A stretch of DNA of 64,000 nt from Trifolium pratense (lineage: Eukaryota > Streptophyta > Magnoliopsida > Fabales > Fabaceae): positions 17,704,127-17,768,126 of the forward strand of contig NC_060062.1 of the NCBI RefSeq assembly GCF_020283565.1, given 5' to 3'. The notes beneath the pieces were generated by a model that ran no database searches, was not told the DNA's origin, and saw only the letters and a program-made list of their open reading frames with translations. Below are positions 47,949 to 60,766 of the stretch, one piece after another. Made by a program: the position numbers and the translations under genes. Each line of letters opens with the position of its first letter. The stretch's first letter is position 1.

Positions 47949-50202
47949 AGCATAACCAAACATAGACCTTTGCAAGAAAATAGAGACAAATTAAAACGGT
48001 ATCTGCTTATTTCTCAGCCACTTTGTTCAGAATTGAACAGTTATATTATAGTTATTATAGGCAGACACTTTGTACTATACTAGTATATGACTTTAATAAA
48101 GTCATTATGCATATGTCATTGTCTTTACCATAATGTTGTAAGCTTTTTTTATGTTTCTAACCTGAAAAAGAGTTCAGAAAAAACCACGGGAGAAGTGGGG
48201 GGAAAATATAAAGGAATTTTACTGCCCACGTGCACTCCCAAGAAGGAAAAACATCCTTAATTTTCGTGAAAAATGAAAAAGTGAACAAATCATGAATCAA
48301 GTTTGTAATTATGGATGTTTCATGTTTGTTGAATATAATGTGGCTCTTTCAAAAGATTAGTTCTATCATATTACTCCTCTGATTTTTATTATAAGAGAAG
48401 TTTTTCATTTTTAGATTCATTGTAAAATTAATGTATCTAGACAGTTGAAATAAGAACTAGAGAGAGTATTATTATATTACCCGGTCAAAGGAGCATTTTA
48501 ACCAACAAATCAATGCATAAAAAGAAAACACTTGAAATTAAAATGTATATAATGGAAACTTTCAAAATAACATTAATGTTCTTTGCTATGAAAATACATC
48601 AAGAACTTATAAAAATGTAAAGTTAAAATGAATTAGAAATATTGTTAAAAATGTACAAACTGAATTTATTTAAATAAGGCCAAATGTATTCATGACCCGT
48701 TAGGTCCTTTTAAGTTTTTTAAGTAACAATTAGGTTCTTTAAATTTTTTAACTAGCAAATCGGTTAATTAGTTATAATTTATTGCACTGTTACCCTTCTT
48801 TCAGTTATATATCCTCCCTTTCAGTCAGATCTCAATTGTATGGGTCACATGGTTCACATCAGATTGAGCATCAAATTCATCATGGTTGTCATCAAAATTA
48901 ACGGACACTACAGTATTTTTGTAAACATAGGATAATTGAAAGAGTAACGGTATAACAAATTAAATATTTAAAGGATATATTTATTACCTTAAAAACTTAA
49001 AACCTGACTGTTACAAATAAAAAAAAATTAAAGAACCCCTAAATATATTATAATGGTAAAATGTTTTTCAATAGAGAGAAAAAAAAAGTACTCAAGAGAA
49101 AGTACTTAACAGTCACATGCATGGTAAGACACCAGATTCCTTAAACTTGCACAATTTATGCCACTTTATTATTAACAATAATGATCATGATTAACTAAAA
49201 GTGGGAGTTTGACTTGCTTTAAAAAAAAGTGTAACAAATGTGACAATGTTGTGAACAAATCAATTAAAAGTTTCATTGAGCTTAACTCAATTGGTAGAGA
49301 CATCACATTATATGTGTAGGAGTCCGAGTTCGAACTCAAGATACTTCACTTGCTCATCTTTAAGGTAGATTTTCTAGCCACTAGGCTACTTGATAAAAAA
49401 AATATTGATGAAAAAATGAAAGAATGTTTTATATATAGAGAAGTGATCCGTCTCTGTATATGTACAAAAAAAAAATTTAGCTTTCTTTTATTTTTAAAAT
49501 TTTTAAAATGTAAAATATATTTGATTTACTTTAAGCAACACATCCGTCGGTACAAAATATATCAAAAGCAAATCACAAATAGATCTTTTTGTTTTACCAT
49601 ATTCATATTCGCAGACCAAGCAAAATCAAGCCCAGCCTAAATTTTCATTCAAGCTAGCTATCCCTACTTTTGATGTGGACTAAACCAACTTTTTATGAAA
49701 CTTGCATGATTTTTTTTGTGTAATAATAACTTGCATGACTTTAGCCTTTAATTAGGTGATGTCCATATCGTATTGGTTTTTATCCATTTTTATGGATGGA
49801 AAGAATAATTAATTTAGATAAACTTTGTTTTTTTTGAATTGTCTAGAACACAAACCAATCTCGACGGAGGTCGATGATGATAAAGGATATCCCGAGCGAT
49901 GGTGGTGGAGGTCTTATGCGGTGGTGGTTATTTAAGGAGGATGCACTTGCAAACGACGTTTTGATATCAAAGTTAGTCTATGTATAATATTTTAAATGAG
50001 TGAATTGACAAGGGTCGGTCATCATGCCAATAATTAACCCTTGGCTCGACCGTTTAATTTGCAAAGCGTAAATATAGTTGGCCCCTCCTATTATATTCAC
50101 TTCGGTTATCCCTATATGTACGTAGCATATAAGCTCGGTTTATAAGCTTGATATATGCCGAACAAATCCCATAGCATATGTTGATCCAAAAGGCGTTGAA
50201 TT
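47949..50202. other. Intergenic with a SINE remnant
   Basis: No gene. A plus-strand SINE-like stretch lies at about 49268-49400, with GCTTAACTCAATTGGTAGAG (A box), GAGTTCGAACTC (B box) and an A-rich tail. Positions 48373-48468 look like a decayed Stowaway. Confidence 0.45.
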
Positions 50203-50362
50203 ATTGAATAACCAAATACATAACGAACACACAACCCCGAGTGTCGAGTCCAAAAAGTGAAGGCGCTCTCAATGATATTGAATAACCAAATACATTAGTA
50301 CTTATCGATCGAACACACAATCCCGAGTGTCGAGTCCAAAAAGTGAAGGCGCTCTCAATGAT
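50203..50362. repeat. Tandem duplication, units of 74 and 86 bp
   Basis: Both units contain ATTGAATAACCAAATACAT and CGAGTGTCGAGTCCAAAAAG followed by TGAAGGCGCTCTCAATGAT. The second has about 12 extra bases including a TATCGATCG word. Confidence 0.85.
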
Positions 50363-50814
50363 CAAACAGCCAAATAAAACTTGGTACCAAACATGAACTA
50401 ATCATTAACAATAGTGTACACTATCTAAAAATCTTGTTTATTTTCAACAACAAAAAATTTATTATATGTTTCTTTTGTAGGATAAGATTTCATCATCATA
50501 TGCCAAAAAAATCTATTATATTCAAAATGTGTGAATGCCACTAAATTAATACTTCCTTCATTTCCAAATTGTTAGATACCACTAAATTAATACACATAGA
50601 TTATATTTGTTATGATGATTTGATTTGCCGCTCCAAATACTTACACTTCGTAGCTTTTGCGAAATTACAACGACTCACCATGCATATATATCTGGCAAAT
50701 CCAGCATGATAATAAAATATACATGTAATTAATGTCCAAAACTCATCAAGAGATGATGTTGCAACTTGCCAGCATCTAGAGAAGCACTTGAATGAGGAAA
50801 AAAATTACAAATAA
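50363..50814. other. Intergenic, unassigned
   Basis: AT-rich spacer. Nothing recognised. Confidence 0.4.
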
Positions 50815-51136
50815 GGGTGCGTTTGATTCGTAAAGTAGTAAGAACTGGACAGAACAGTACAGGACAAGATAATACAGGACAAGACAAAACTGTACCGGAG
50901 AGATATAGGGCGGTAATATTGTTATATTTGAAAATAAAAGGGGTATTTTCGTATTTTTTATAGTTGTCCTGTGGATAAAAAGTTGTTTTGTGGTTCAGAG
51001 AGGGACAAAAAATCTAGTTTTTGTCATGTCTCTGGCTGTCTAATTTGTCCAATCACATAATCAATTTCATATTAAACAATGTACAACAAAAGTTATCCAG
51101 TCCAATTCCCTATTTCTTAGCAGATCAAACGCACCC
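50815..51136. mobile_element. Tourist-like MITE (PIF/Harbinger type)
   Basis: 322 bp. Ends GGGTGCGTTTGAT and ATCAAACGCACCC are perfect inverted repeats. TAA flanks both ends (50812-50814 and 51137-51139), the 3-bp target typical of PIF/Harbinger MITEs. Confidence 0.8.
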
Positions 51137-51424
51137 TAAAAATAAAAGAATAACTTGTCCAATCCATAATCTATTTATTATATGATCAGCGGTTCAAAGA
51201 AATGAATAGTGACATGTCATCAGTATTTGAGATGTGTTGTAAATGGGTGCACTGCTGAGTGGTGAGGGCCTTGTCAGGAATCTTTTCAATATGAAATTTT
51301 TTTGTTTGGTAAAAAATATACTGTATCTCTTTTGCAATATTAAATATGCAATAATGTTTTAAAAATATAAAAGAAAGAAACAAATATAAAATTTTCTCAA
51401 CTTTACTTTCTATTGAGTTTCTCT

Positions 51425-52860
51425 TTAAATCTTTCTTGTTGAAGGGGGAGAGGGGGAGTGAGGAAGATTAATTGGATAAAGTGGAATAAAGTTTGTCTCG
51501 ATAGGGATGTCGGAAGATTGGAGTTAGAGAATTTAATTTATCTCTTTTATAAAAGTGGAGTCTGAGGTTATTAGTTAATCAAGAGTGGTTGTGGTACAAA
51601 GGTGTTGAGTGTTAAATATGGTGTGGAGGATGGGCGTGTAAGGCGAAGGGATATGTGTGAAGTTAAGGATGAGGTTGAGTTGAGTGTCGGGCGGTAATTT
51701 GAAAATAACATTAATTAGTAGGTAATGATGAGCATACGTCTTTTTGGAACAAGTGGTTAAGTGAGGTAACTCTTAATATCATATTTAGTAGATTGTTCGA
51801 TTTAGCTGACAATAATCTTATAATCTACAAAACCGATTTGTAAAGTGAGGATTGTCTCTACTTTATATAGACATATTCACACCATCTCGCAACCAATGTG
51901 AGATTTCTTATCAAAATAAAATTGGTGGTGGACAGGGGCGTCTCTGAGTTTTAGGAGACTCTGTGCAAAATTTAAAAGTGGTCTCTTAATAAAAAAAATA
52001 TAATTTTTTTTTAAAAAAAATTATATTTAAATTGTATATAATATAAAAAAAAAATCATTTTTATTCTTGTAATCATATAAATTATCAATATTAAACCAAT
52101 TGCATTAAATCAAATAGAACAAGAAATACAAAATAATTATCTTTGTATATAACGTCAAAAAAGAACATATTAATCTAAGATTAAATTTTATGCAAAGATT
52201 AAAATGGACTAGAACTATATTTCCGAGTATAGATAACTAATTTATTGATACTCATATGATATTTTATGAACATTAATAATATATAACTATTATTTTAGGA
52301 CCTAAAATTTAACCTATTAATATACATCTGATATTTTATGAGTATAAATAATATATAAGTAATATTATAAAATCTCAAAATTTTGAGTTGAGGCCCTCAA
52401 AATTATGAGGCCCAATGCCGTCGCACTTCCCGCACATGTGTGCAGGCCGGCTCTGGTGGTGGACATGTACATGAGAGGGTGGGGCGTAGGAGGAGAGGTG
52501 TGGAGATGACGTTGGCACGTGCATGGGATGAGGAGTTGTATTTGGAATGTTGTGCTGATTTTTCTCATAGGATGATGTTCAAGACCGTAGGAAATGGTAT
52601 CGTGACCCTGATACAAGGTATTCAGTTAACGGTACTTATCATTTGCTAACTCACTGTGTTTCACTATTAGTAGCCGCTCATAATGACATTATCTGGAATA
52701 ATATTGCTCCTTTAAAGATCTCTCTTTTTGCTTGAAGATTACTCGAAAGATAATTTGGTTCATCGTGTAATAGTTCTTTTGAACTGAAATTTATGTGAGG
52801 TGTTGTGGAATTGCTGAAACCTCCTACCGTTTTTTTTTAGGTGTGACTTTTTCAATTCCC
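51425..52860 (+). mobile_element. LINE remnant split by a hAT-like MITE
   Basis: The plus strand, in broken frames, reads INWIKWNKVCLDRDVGRLE, SFWNKWLSEVTLN and FSRLFDLADN. Beyond the MITE it reads DRKWYRDPDTRYSVNGTYHL-type residues and IIWNNIAPLKISLFA. These are the C-terminal parts of a plant LINE ORF2. The frame is disrupted by several stops, and segments near 51840-51920 may be another insertion. Confidence 0.6.
51933..52455. mobile_element. hAT-like non-autonomous element
   Basis: Begins CAGGGGCGTCTCTGAG and ends GCCGGCTCTG, whose inverse is CAGAGCCGGC. It is flanked by the 8-bp repeat GTGGTGGA at 51925-51932 and 52456-52463, as expected for hAT. No transposase frame in its 523 bp. Confidence 0.75.
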
Positions 52861-54070
52861 TTAAAATAAAATTCTTCATAAAAAATAATATATATATTAA
52901 ATAAGGCCACAGTGGCTGCCAAAACCAACACCACAATGCATTTTAATAGTTGTCTCACATATTAAACGAGCAACTGTATATATTGCTCTGCATGTCGGGT
53001 ATTCATATAACATGCCTCCAAATCATATCATATCAACAGAAAATATTTACTAACTTATTTATGGACATTTTATTATGGCAGGATAAACATTGTAGTGTGT
53101 GAGTGGTGCACTGAAAACAAATGAAATATAAAAAAATTAGATAGGATCTGGTCCTGCTTCGATTTGGATTAAATGCAGCAATTGCGTCTTAGCCATCTGA
53201 TCTATAATTGATTTTCGAGATTATTTATAGTTAATTTTATTAATATGTAATATGAATCGTATGATCTAATAAAATTGACGACAAAGATTTAAACAGCGTG
53301 AAACTGCGTGCTGTTAAAATAGCATACAATCCTATGCTTTTGCATTAGAAAAAACAATTTTTCATTAATTAATTTTAGCTAAAATTGTTTCTATAATATA
53401 TACAATTCTATTTTATTGTATAGTATCATCATAATGATAATGAAGGAGATTCCCTTTTGAGTGAATTAATCAATATATAATACACTTTTTTTTTTTTAAT
53501 AAATATACACTATATAATGTTACCTTTTGATGCAATTTTTCTTAAAAAGTCATTGTTTTCCAAAGATAAGGTTGATTTCGTCCATGGTGTGAGTGAGAGT
53601 GAGCATTAGCATGAGAATAAGAGAGGAATACATTTATTTGAGATAGTTTTATAAAGTGTAAAACTGATTTAAATAATATATTATAAAAAGATAATATTGT
53701 AAATACAATATTTTAAATGAAGTGCTCGTTTGGCCCAACTTTTTTTAGGTGTAGAAACTCTTTTAATAATAAAGTTATAAATAATAGTTTTTTAACTAAA
53801 GTTAAAATTGTTTGGTAAATCTTAATTTTTTTATTAAAAAAAGGTTAAAAGTTGTTGTTTTTTATTATAATAGGGTTAAAAGATATATTTGATAATATAT
53901 TATAATTTTTTCTAAAATATAGAAACTATTTTTTTTTTTACTATAGCTTTTAGAAATTGTTGTTTGGCCTAGCTTACTTTTAAGTAAAAAGGAGAGGGAA
54001 AAAAACTAGGTCAAATAGGCCCGAAGAGTAAAAAAGAAAAAAGTACTACTACACCAAAAAGATAGATTCT

Positions 54071-54072
<2 letters not shown>
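52861..54072. other. Intergenic, unassigned
   Basis: No gene. The TCGTTTGGCCCAACTT word at 53726 and AACTAGGTCAAATAGGCCCG at about 54003 may be ends of another MITE. Confidence 0.35.

Positions 54073-54119
<47 letters not shown>
54073..54119. repeat. (TA)n microsatellite
   Basis: About 46 bp of uninterrupted TA repeats. Confidence 0.9.
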
Positions 54120-54121
<2 letters not shown>

Positions 54122-55467
54122 ACGTAGAATATTGAAGAAAAAAAATACACAAAGTTTTGTGTTGAAAATTGAAGGAAAAAAAATGTAGTAGAATATAAGA
54201 ACAAGTGATTTACTTTTTGGCATCTCCACTATTCATCCCTTAAATTTCACCAACCTACATTTATGGATTGAGTTTACAGATTATGTTTCCTTTGAAAGTT
54301 GAAACTGTAATATTTCATGAAATGATTTGCAAATTTTAAGAAACAAACAAAGAATACATCAACTTATGTTGTCTAGGATAGGACCATAATTTCTCACCCC
54401 ACAACCACAGTGATCAAAGAATAAAGTGACCCTAATTAAACTTTACCATTTAATATATAGTACCTACTACCTACAATTCAAATCCTTAGGAGACAATAGA
54501 GGAGTTAGAAGAAAAAAATTTGATTGAGCCAAAAAAATTCTAATAATTATATTGCATATAAAAATTTAAGTCGTAATAAATATAAAATTGATTGTTAGAA
54601 AATTAAATTGCATGTCTTAGAATAATACTTTTAGTCGTGTAAAAAAAAAAAGAAGAATAATACTTTAGTATAATTAGAATTTGATGTCTAAGGCAATAGC
54701 TTTAGACAACTAAAAATTTAAAATAAATTACTTTATATAAAGCCTCATATTTTAATACTTTCAAATTAAAATGACCAAATTTTCATAAAAAAATTAATAT
54801 TGTCTCAACACTTATTAGATCAATTTATATTATTATCAATTAATATTTTAATAAATAATTTTGTATCCTTGCTTCAAAAAAAAATTGTATCCTAAAATGT
54901 ATTTAACATAAAATTTAAACTAAAATTCAATAATTTTTACTAAAATACTTTTATGTACTTTAAAAATGTTTCATCGCAAAATTCTCCTTAAACCTCCTAA
55001 TATGTTGTGTCAGCACTACTTATTATCATATTGAAATTTATAATTACAAATAAAATGTCATAATATAACACTATTTTTATATAGAAATTCATTTACCAAA
55101 TAAACAACACATAAATACGAGAAAAGAAGAATACACAAACAAAAAGAACAAAATAAAAAATGAAGAAAAACAAAACCCAGACCACCCTTGGCTCCGCCAC
55201 CAGAAGGAGACACCGACACATGTATTTTACATTCACACATTATTGTATGTGTCGTGTCTTATGTCCGTATCGTTGTTTGATATCTCATGAACAAAAAAAA
55301 CAAAGGAGAGTGTGTGTAGGGAAGGGTTGGTTCTTTACTGTCTTAGATTTGTCCCCTCCACCCAACACACATACACTGTTTCTCACTCTATCTCTAAGAC
55401 TCTAACAGTTTAAGTCCAAAAGTCACTACCACATTGGCTTTACTTGCCTTTTGTTTCTGTGCTTCCT
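54120..55467. other. ARF4 upstream region
   Basis: No separate gene. The right part (55300-55467) becomes pyrimidine-rich as expected for a promoter and transcript start region, but no TATA box could be fixed with confidence. Confidence 0.4.
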
Positions 55468-55559
55468 ATGCAATTGTCTCTGTCTTCTGCTCCCTCTTCT
55501 ATGTACCTTCAAAAATGGTGATAATGGAATCATACTTTGAATTTCTTGTTATTATTTGA
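55468..55559 (+). promoter_or_regulatory. Upstream ORFs in the probable ARF4 leader
   Basis: Two overlapping short frames precede ARF4: ATG 55468 to TGA 55521 (17 codons) and ATG 55515 to TGA 55559 (14 codons). Further short ATG frames follow near 55637 and 55650. uORFs repress translation of several ARF mRNAs (ETT, MP) in Arabidopsis. Whether these are in the transcript depends on the start site, which is not visible. Confidence 0.45.
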
Positions 55560-55833
55560 TAAATAAATAAATAAATACTCTTTCTTTCTACCCTTTTTCC
55601 TTCTCTGTCTCATCTTTAAAGCCTTGTTTGGTACATGAATTTCTTTTCATGATTAAAATTACCTCATTTTCATGATACTATATCTCTTAACTTCCACTTT
55701 CTTAGTTTCACTTTTTAAATTCCACTTATAGTGACAACCCTTTTTCTATCTTTAAATAAAGATTGAATTTTTTTTCAATTGGGGTGTTCTTAATTCCATT
55801 TTTGAGACTCTTAAGAAAACAAAAACAGTGTTC

Positions 55834-58800
55834 ATGGAAATTGATCTGAACCATGAAGTGACTGAAATTGACAAGAATGTATTGTGCATTAAGGAATGTG
55901 AAAAAGGTTGTTGTTTGTCCCCTTCAAATTGTTCTTCAACTTCACCACTTGTTTGTTCTTCTTATCTTGAACTTTGGCATGCTTGTGCTGGCCCTCTTAT
56001 TTCACTTCCTAAGAAAGGAAATGTTGTGGTTTATTTTCCACAAGGTCACTTGGAACAATTTGCTTCTTTTTCTCCTTTTAAACAATTGGAGATACCAACC
56101 TATGATCTTCAGCCTCAGATCTTTTGCAGGGTTGTCAATATTCAACTACTTGTGAGTACACTCAATTCTACTTTTTGTATTAACTAGTTGTTCTGAGAGT
56201 CTCGCGTTGAATGAGATATGATCTGAAAATGTGTTTACTGAGTTCATTTAACATGCTCTATATTACTCTTATGGTTTTGCTTAAATTCTTGTTTCTTTTG
56301 TGCTACTAGATGTCCCTCTGAAGTCTAATAGTCACTATGATGTCTTAATCTCTGATGTCTACTAGTCACTGTGACGCCTGTCTACTAGTCACTTTGATAT
56401 CTTAATTCTCTTAATTTATCTAAAAAATGCTTGTTTCTTTTTATAGGCCAACAAGGAGAATGATGAGGTTTATACACAAGTTACTTTGCTTCCTCAGGCT
56501 GAGGTTGGTTTACATTGAAATTCTTTATGTTTGGTGTGTGTTTCCAAACAAGTTTATTTATTCGTTTTTCGTCCAAAATGTTGAGTTGGGAAAGTTAAGT
56601 AGTAGAGTGATAAAAGGAGATAGTCTGATTCCAACCTCGCATAAAACTAACTTTTTTTGTTAAGAGGGAGACCGTTAGGCCAACATAATACTAACTGTAC
56701 TAATGTTTCTTGTTACGAAAAAAGTATTGGCGTTTCTCCAATTTCATGTAGCACCAAGACAATAGATAGGTTTTTCCATGTTTTGGTGTTGGACACCAAC
56801 ATGACACTACACTGTGTTGACGTGTCAGTATTGTGTCCGTCAATGCCTCGTTTGAATACATGGATTGTTTTCACTTTTCAGTTTGCAGGGTTGCATACGG
56901 AAGGAAAAGAAGTTGAGGAATTAGAAGGCGACGAAGAGGGAGATGAAGGGTCAACTACAAAATCAACCCCTCACATGTTCTGCAAGACACTAACTGTCTC
57001 TGATACCAGCACTCATGGTGGATTCTCTGTGCCTCGTAGAGCTGCTGAAGACTGTTTTCCACCTTTGGTATGAAATCTTTAAATGATGATCTTTTTCAAG
57101 TTAGATTACTCTACTTTGCTATGAGCCGCTGAAGTTTGATTCTTTTCGATTTATTTGAGTTTATCTACTAACAGAAGCATTTGTCGAACCATTTGAGACA
57201 GTTTATAGAAATATCTTATGACATCTTTCCAGGATAGCTTATGAAAGCAACCTATGGCTTATGTGGAAACAGTTTGACTTTATTTGATATTCTGCTATAG
57301 AAATAGCTTATACATAAGCACTTATATGATATGTTTATGCTATAAGCACTTAATTAAAAAAATATGTGAATTGATCCTTCAATTTTTACTATAGGATTAT
57401 AAGCTGCAGAGACCCTCTCAAGAGCTTGTTGCCAAAGATCTGCATGGTGTGGAGTGGAAATTTCGTCATATTTATAGAGGTAATGTAATTAGAAAAGAAA
57501 AAGCTATGGTTTTCGTAATTTGATTAATTGGTACACAAAATAATGTGGTAATTTGTCAGGTCAGCCAAGGCGGCATCTACTCACTACTGGATGGAGCATT
57601 TTTGTGAACCAAAAGAATCTTGTTTCTGGTGATGCAGTGCTCTTTCTAAGGTATATCTTTATTCTATCTGTATCAAAAGAAAACATAGATTTTGAGGCAT
57701 GTTACAATAATCTTTGAAGAGTTTGATTCAGATATACCTTCGGTATAAAGAGTTTTACGCCATAACCAAATCACAACCAAAACCAAGCATAAGTGTGACT
57801 TTAGAAGTAGTTTTGATTAAAGTCAAGCATTTCTAATAATCTGATGATTATGAATGTCCGAAGTTGCAAAAATGTTTACACTGACGATGTATATGAATGA
57901 AATCCATCTTTGAATGCAAATGAAATCAAACTTGAGATTCCAACTGTACAATCAAAGAAAGAAGAGTCTTTTTTGTATCATTCCAGTACCTTTCTGTTAG
58001 AATAGAAAATATGTTAAAATATGCATAAGGTTTATATTATAGTTTGTTGAGAAAATATTTGTATGATTAGGTTTGTTTATTCACTTGGTTAGATTTAAAT
58101 ATATTCACTTGGTTATATTTTACTTCTTATTAATGTTTTGTAGGAGTGAAAATGGAGAGCTGAGATTAGGAATCAGAAGAGCTATTAGACCAAGAAATGG
58201 TCTTCCTGAATCAATTGTTGGAAACCAGAACTGTTATCCCAATTTTCTTTCTTCTGTGGCAAATGCTATATCCACCAAAAGCATGTTTCATGTTTTCTAT
58301 AGTCCAAGGTACTAGTACTAACTTTACACTGCAATTATTTAACCTTAAATTATGATTTTTTTTTGTGGCAATATAAATCGATAAAATCATTGGTTTTCCA
58401 TGATATAGAGCAAGTCATGCAGAATTTGTTGTTCCATATCAAAAATATGTTAAAAGCATCAAGAATCCAATGACCATAGGGACAAGATTCAAAATGAGAT
58501 TCGAAACGGATGAATCGCCAGAAAGAAGGTAATGTACGATGTATAATTATTTAAATCTTTACGCGATGTCTTCCTTCAAAAAAAGTTTCTTGACATGATA
58601 TTATCTTCCTATCTTGCAGAAGTAGTACTGGTATGTTGATTGGAATGAATGACTTGGATCCCTATAGATGGCCTAAATCCAAATGGAGGTGCTTGATGGT
58701 ACATTTTAAATTTTGCTTAATTACTATGCAGTATATTTTGACCATATAAATATACATTGAGCATAAATTTGATGCACTGCCGGTGTAAAATGGTGTAAAA

Positions 58801-60766
58801 TATTTTATACTGTCAACTAATCACAACTATCATTTGTATGACTTTTAAAGCCGGTATGATTAAATTCAAATATTTTTAATGATTTAACGATAATAATACA
58901 TTAGCTTGTTGTGACATCCAACAGGTCAGATGGGATGAAGATATTGAAACTAATCATCAAGACCGAGTATCTCCGTGGGAGATTGATCCATCTTCTCCTC
59001 TACCTCCCCTAAGCATTCAGTCTTCTCCAAGACTGAAGAAACCGCGGACCGGTCTGCAGGTTTCCTCGCCCAATCACCTCATCACTGGTATGAATCCTAA
59101 TGGTACGTATGCCTCCCTTAAGCATTGATTACTAATGTTATTAAAATATTGTCTAAGACCACAAAATTTCTGAACGCAGCTCAATCTTAGTAATGTTCTT
59201 TCTTTGTTTCATTTATGGCAGCAGGAAGCAGTGGAATGACGGGGTTTGAGGAATCTATAAGATCACCAAAGGTCTTGCAAGGTCAAGAAAATGCAGGTTT
59301 TATGTCACTATACTATGGAAGTGACAAAAAAACAACACACCAGCTAGGTTTTGAGTTGAGCTCTTCAAGTCATCATCATCAAAACCTTGCATCAACTGGA
59401 ATAGGAAAAGTAGTTACCTCTTCTGAGCTTATGAGTGTTCATCCTTTCAGTTATGCAGGCTTTATGGAAAATAACAATTTTCCAAGGGTCTTGCAAGGTC
59501 AAGAAATATGTAAGCTGAAATCGATTACAGGAAAAGTTGATTTCAATATTGGTTCTTGGGGAACCAAACCCAATTTTCAATCTGCTTATTTTCCTTTTGG
59601 AGATATTCACAAAGATAATCAAGTTAACATGTTTAGCTCAAAACACACAACTTTCCTAAGCGATAATGTTGCGTTTAACACACCGACAACATTGGCAGCA
59701 AACATCAGAAAAGAAGTTGCAAATGAGCATAAGCTGCAGGACGATATAACTAATGCTGCTTCATTAGGGGCTACTAATATAAATGTTGCAAATGATAACA
59801 ATGTGAAGGGAAAGGTAAATTCCTGCAAATTATTCGGGTTTCCTTTGTCTGGCGAAACTAGTAGCCAGAACACGGCAAAAAGGAGTTGCACAAAGGTGAG
59901 GGATGATAACAACAAAAAGATATTATGATATGATGCTTCTTTTTTAATGTTTGATGTTTTACAAACCTATATAATATACACTAAATGAAGGTTCACAAGC
60001 AAGGAAGCTTAGTCGGAAGAGCCATTGATCTGTCAAGGTTGAGCGGCTACATCGATCTTCTAAGTGAACTAGAGAAACTATTTGGAATGGAAGGCCTTCT
60101 TAGAGATTCTAATAAAGGATGGAGGATCCTCTACACTGACAGTGAGAATGACATAATGGTTGTGGGGGATGATCCATGGCAGTAAGTATCCTACTTCTTC
60201 ATGGATGCTACTTTTGATTGTTTGTGACCTATTTGGATTGACTTATTTGAACTCATCTACTCCCATAATCACTTTTGAGACTATTTTTGGGAGCTTAAGG
60301 AAACAAATTATGACATATCCATAAGTTTTTTCTCATCTTATTTCCACAAGCTCTCCAGGATAGCTTATGAAATCTGCTTATATATAAACAGTTTGACTTT
60401 ATTTTATCTTCTGTTATAGAAATAGCTAATACATAAACACCTTATATGATAAGCGCTTATACTATAAGCACTTAATTAAGTTTCTTGCTCAAACAGTAAA
60501 GAACATAAACTGTTTCAACATGTACTGATAGGACAAAAGGGCTTGATAATTGATACAAGTTGTTTTATTGCTTTGGTTGCAGTGAGTTTTGTGATGTGGT
60601 GTCCAAGATCCATATATATACCAAAGAAGAAGTGGAGAAGATGACATTTGGAATGACAAATGATGATACTCATAGCTGTTTGGAACAAGCACCAGTGACT
60701 ATGGAACCTTCTAAATCATCCTCAGTTGGTCAGCCAGATTATTCTCCAAAAGTAGTTAGAGTCTAA
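55834..60766 (+). CDS. ARF4: Auxin response factor 4
   Basis: This nuclear transcription factor binds auxin response elements and, with ARF3/ETT, sets abaxial identity and phase change. Twelve exons give 774 residues: 55834-56151, 56447-56507, 56889-57067, 57395-57479, 57560-57650, 58144-58308, 58409-58528, 58620-58698, 58925-59102, 59222-59895, 59991-60181 and 60583-60766. The start MEIDLNHEV resembles Arabidopsis ARF4, and so does the end [16 protein letters not shown]. The B3 domain runs from about 157 ([20 protein letters not shown]) to 258. The ARF ancillary domain is about 280-360. The middle region is Ser/Asn-rich and repressor-like. The C-terminal PB1 domain (about 655-745) includes [20 protein letters not shown], which sets it apart from ARF3. 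Two tasiR-ARF sites lie in exon 10. Exon 2's donor was chosen at 56508 because the nearer GT would break the frame. Confidence 0.96.
57150..57360. repeat. AT-rich MITE in ARF4 intron 3, family E copy 1
   Basis: Shares AGGATAGCTTATGAAA, AAACAGTTTGACTTTATTT, TATAGAAATAGCT and CTATAAGCACTTAATTAA with the copy in intron 11. Its edges lie within the intron. Confidence 0.65.
59269..59289 (+). promoter_or_regulatory. tasiR-ARF target site 1
   Basis: A 21-nt site around GGTCTTGCAAGGTCAAGAA, coding for KVLQGQE (about residues 442-448). It pairs with the TAS3-derived tasiR-ARF, which guides cleavage of ARF2/3/4 mRNAs. Confidence 0.93.
59485..59505 (+). promoter_or_regulatory. tasiR-ARF target site 2
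   Basis: The second site, GGGTCTTGCAAGGTCAAGAA, codes for RVLQGQE (about residues 514-520). Two sites in one exon is the ARF3/ARF4 pattern. Confidence 0.93.
60228..60481. repeat. AT-rich MITE in ARF4 intron 11, family E copy 2
   Basis: Begins GACCTATTTGGATTGACTTA and ends CTATAAGCACTTAATTAAG, with the internal landmarks of copy 1. The opening resembles the reverse of the right end of the MITE at 13305-13511. Confidence 0.65.
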
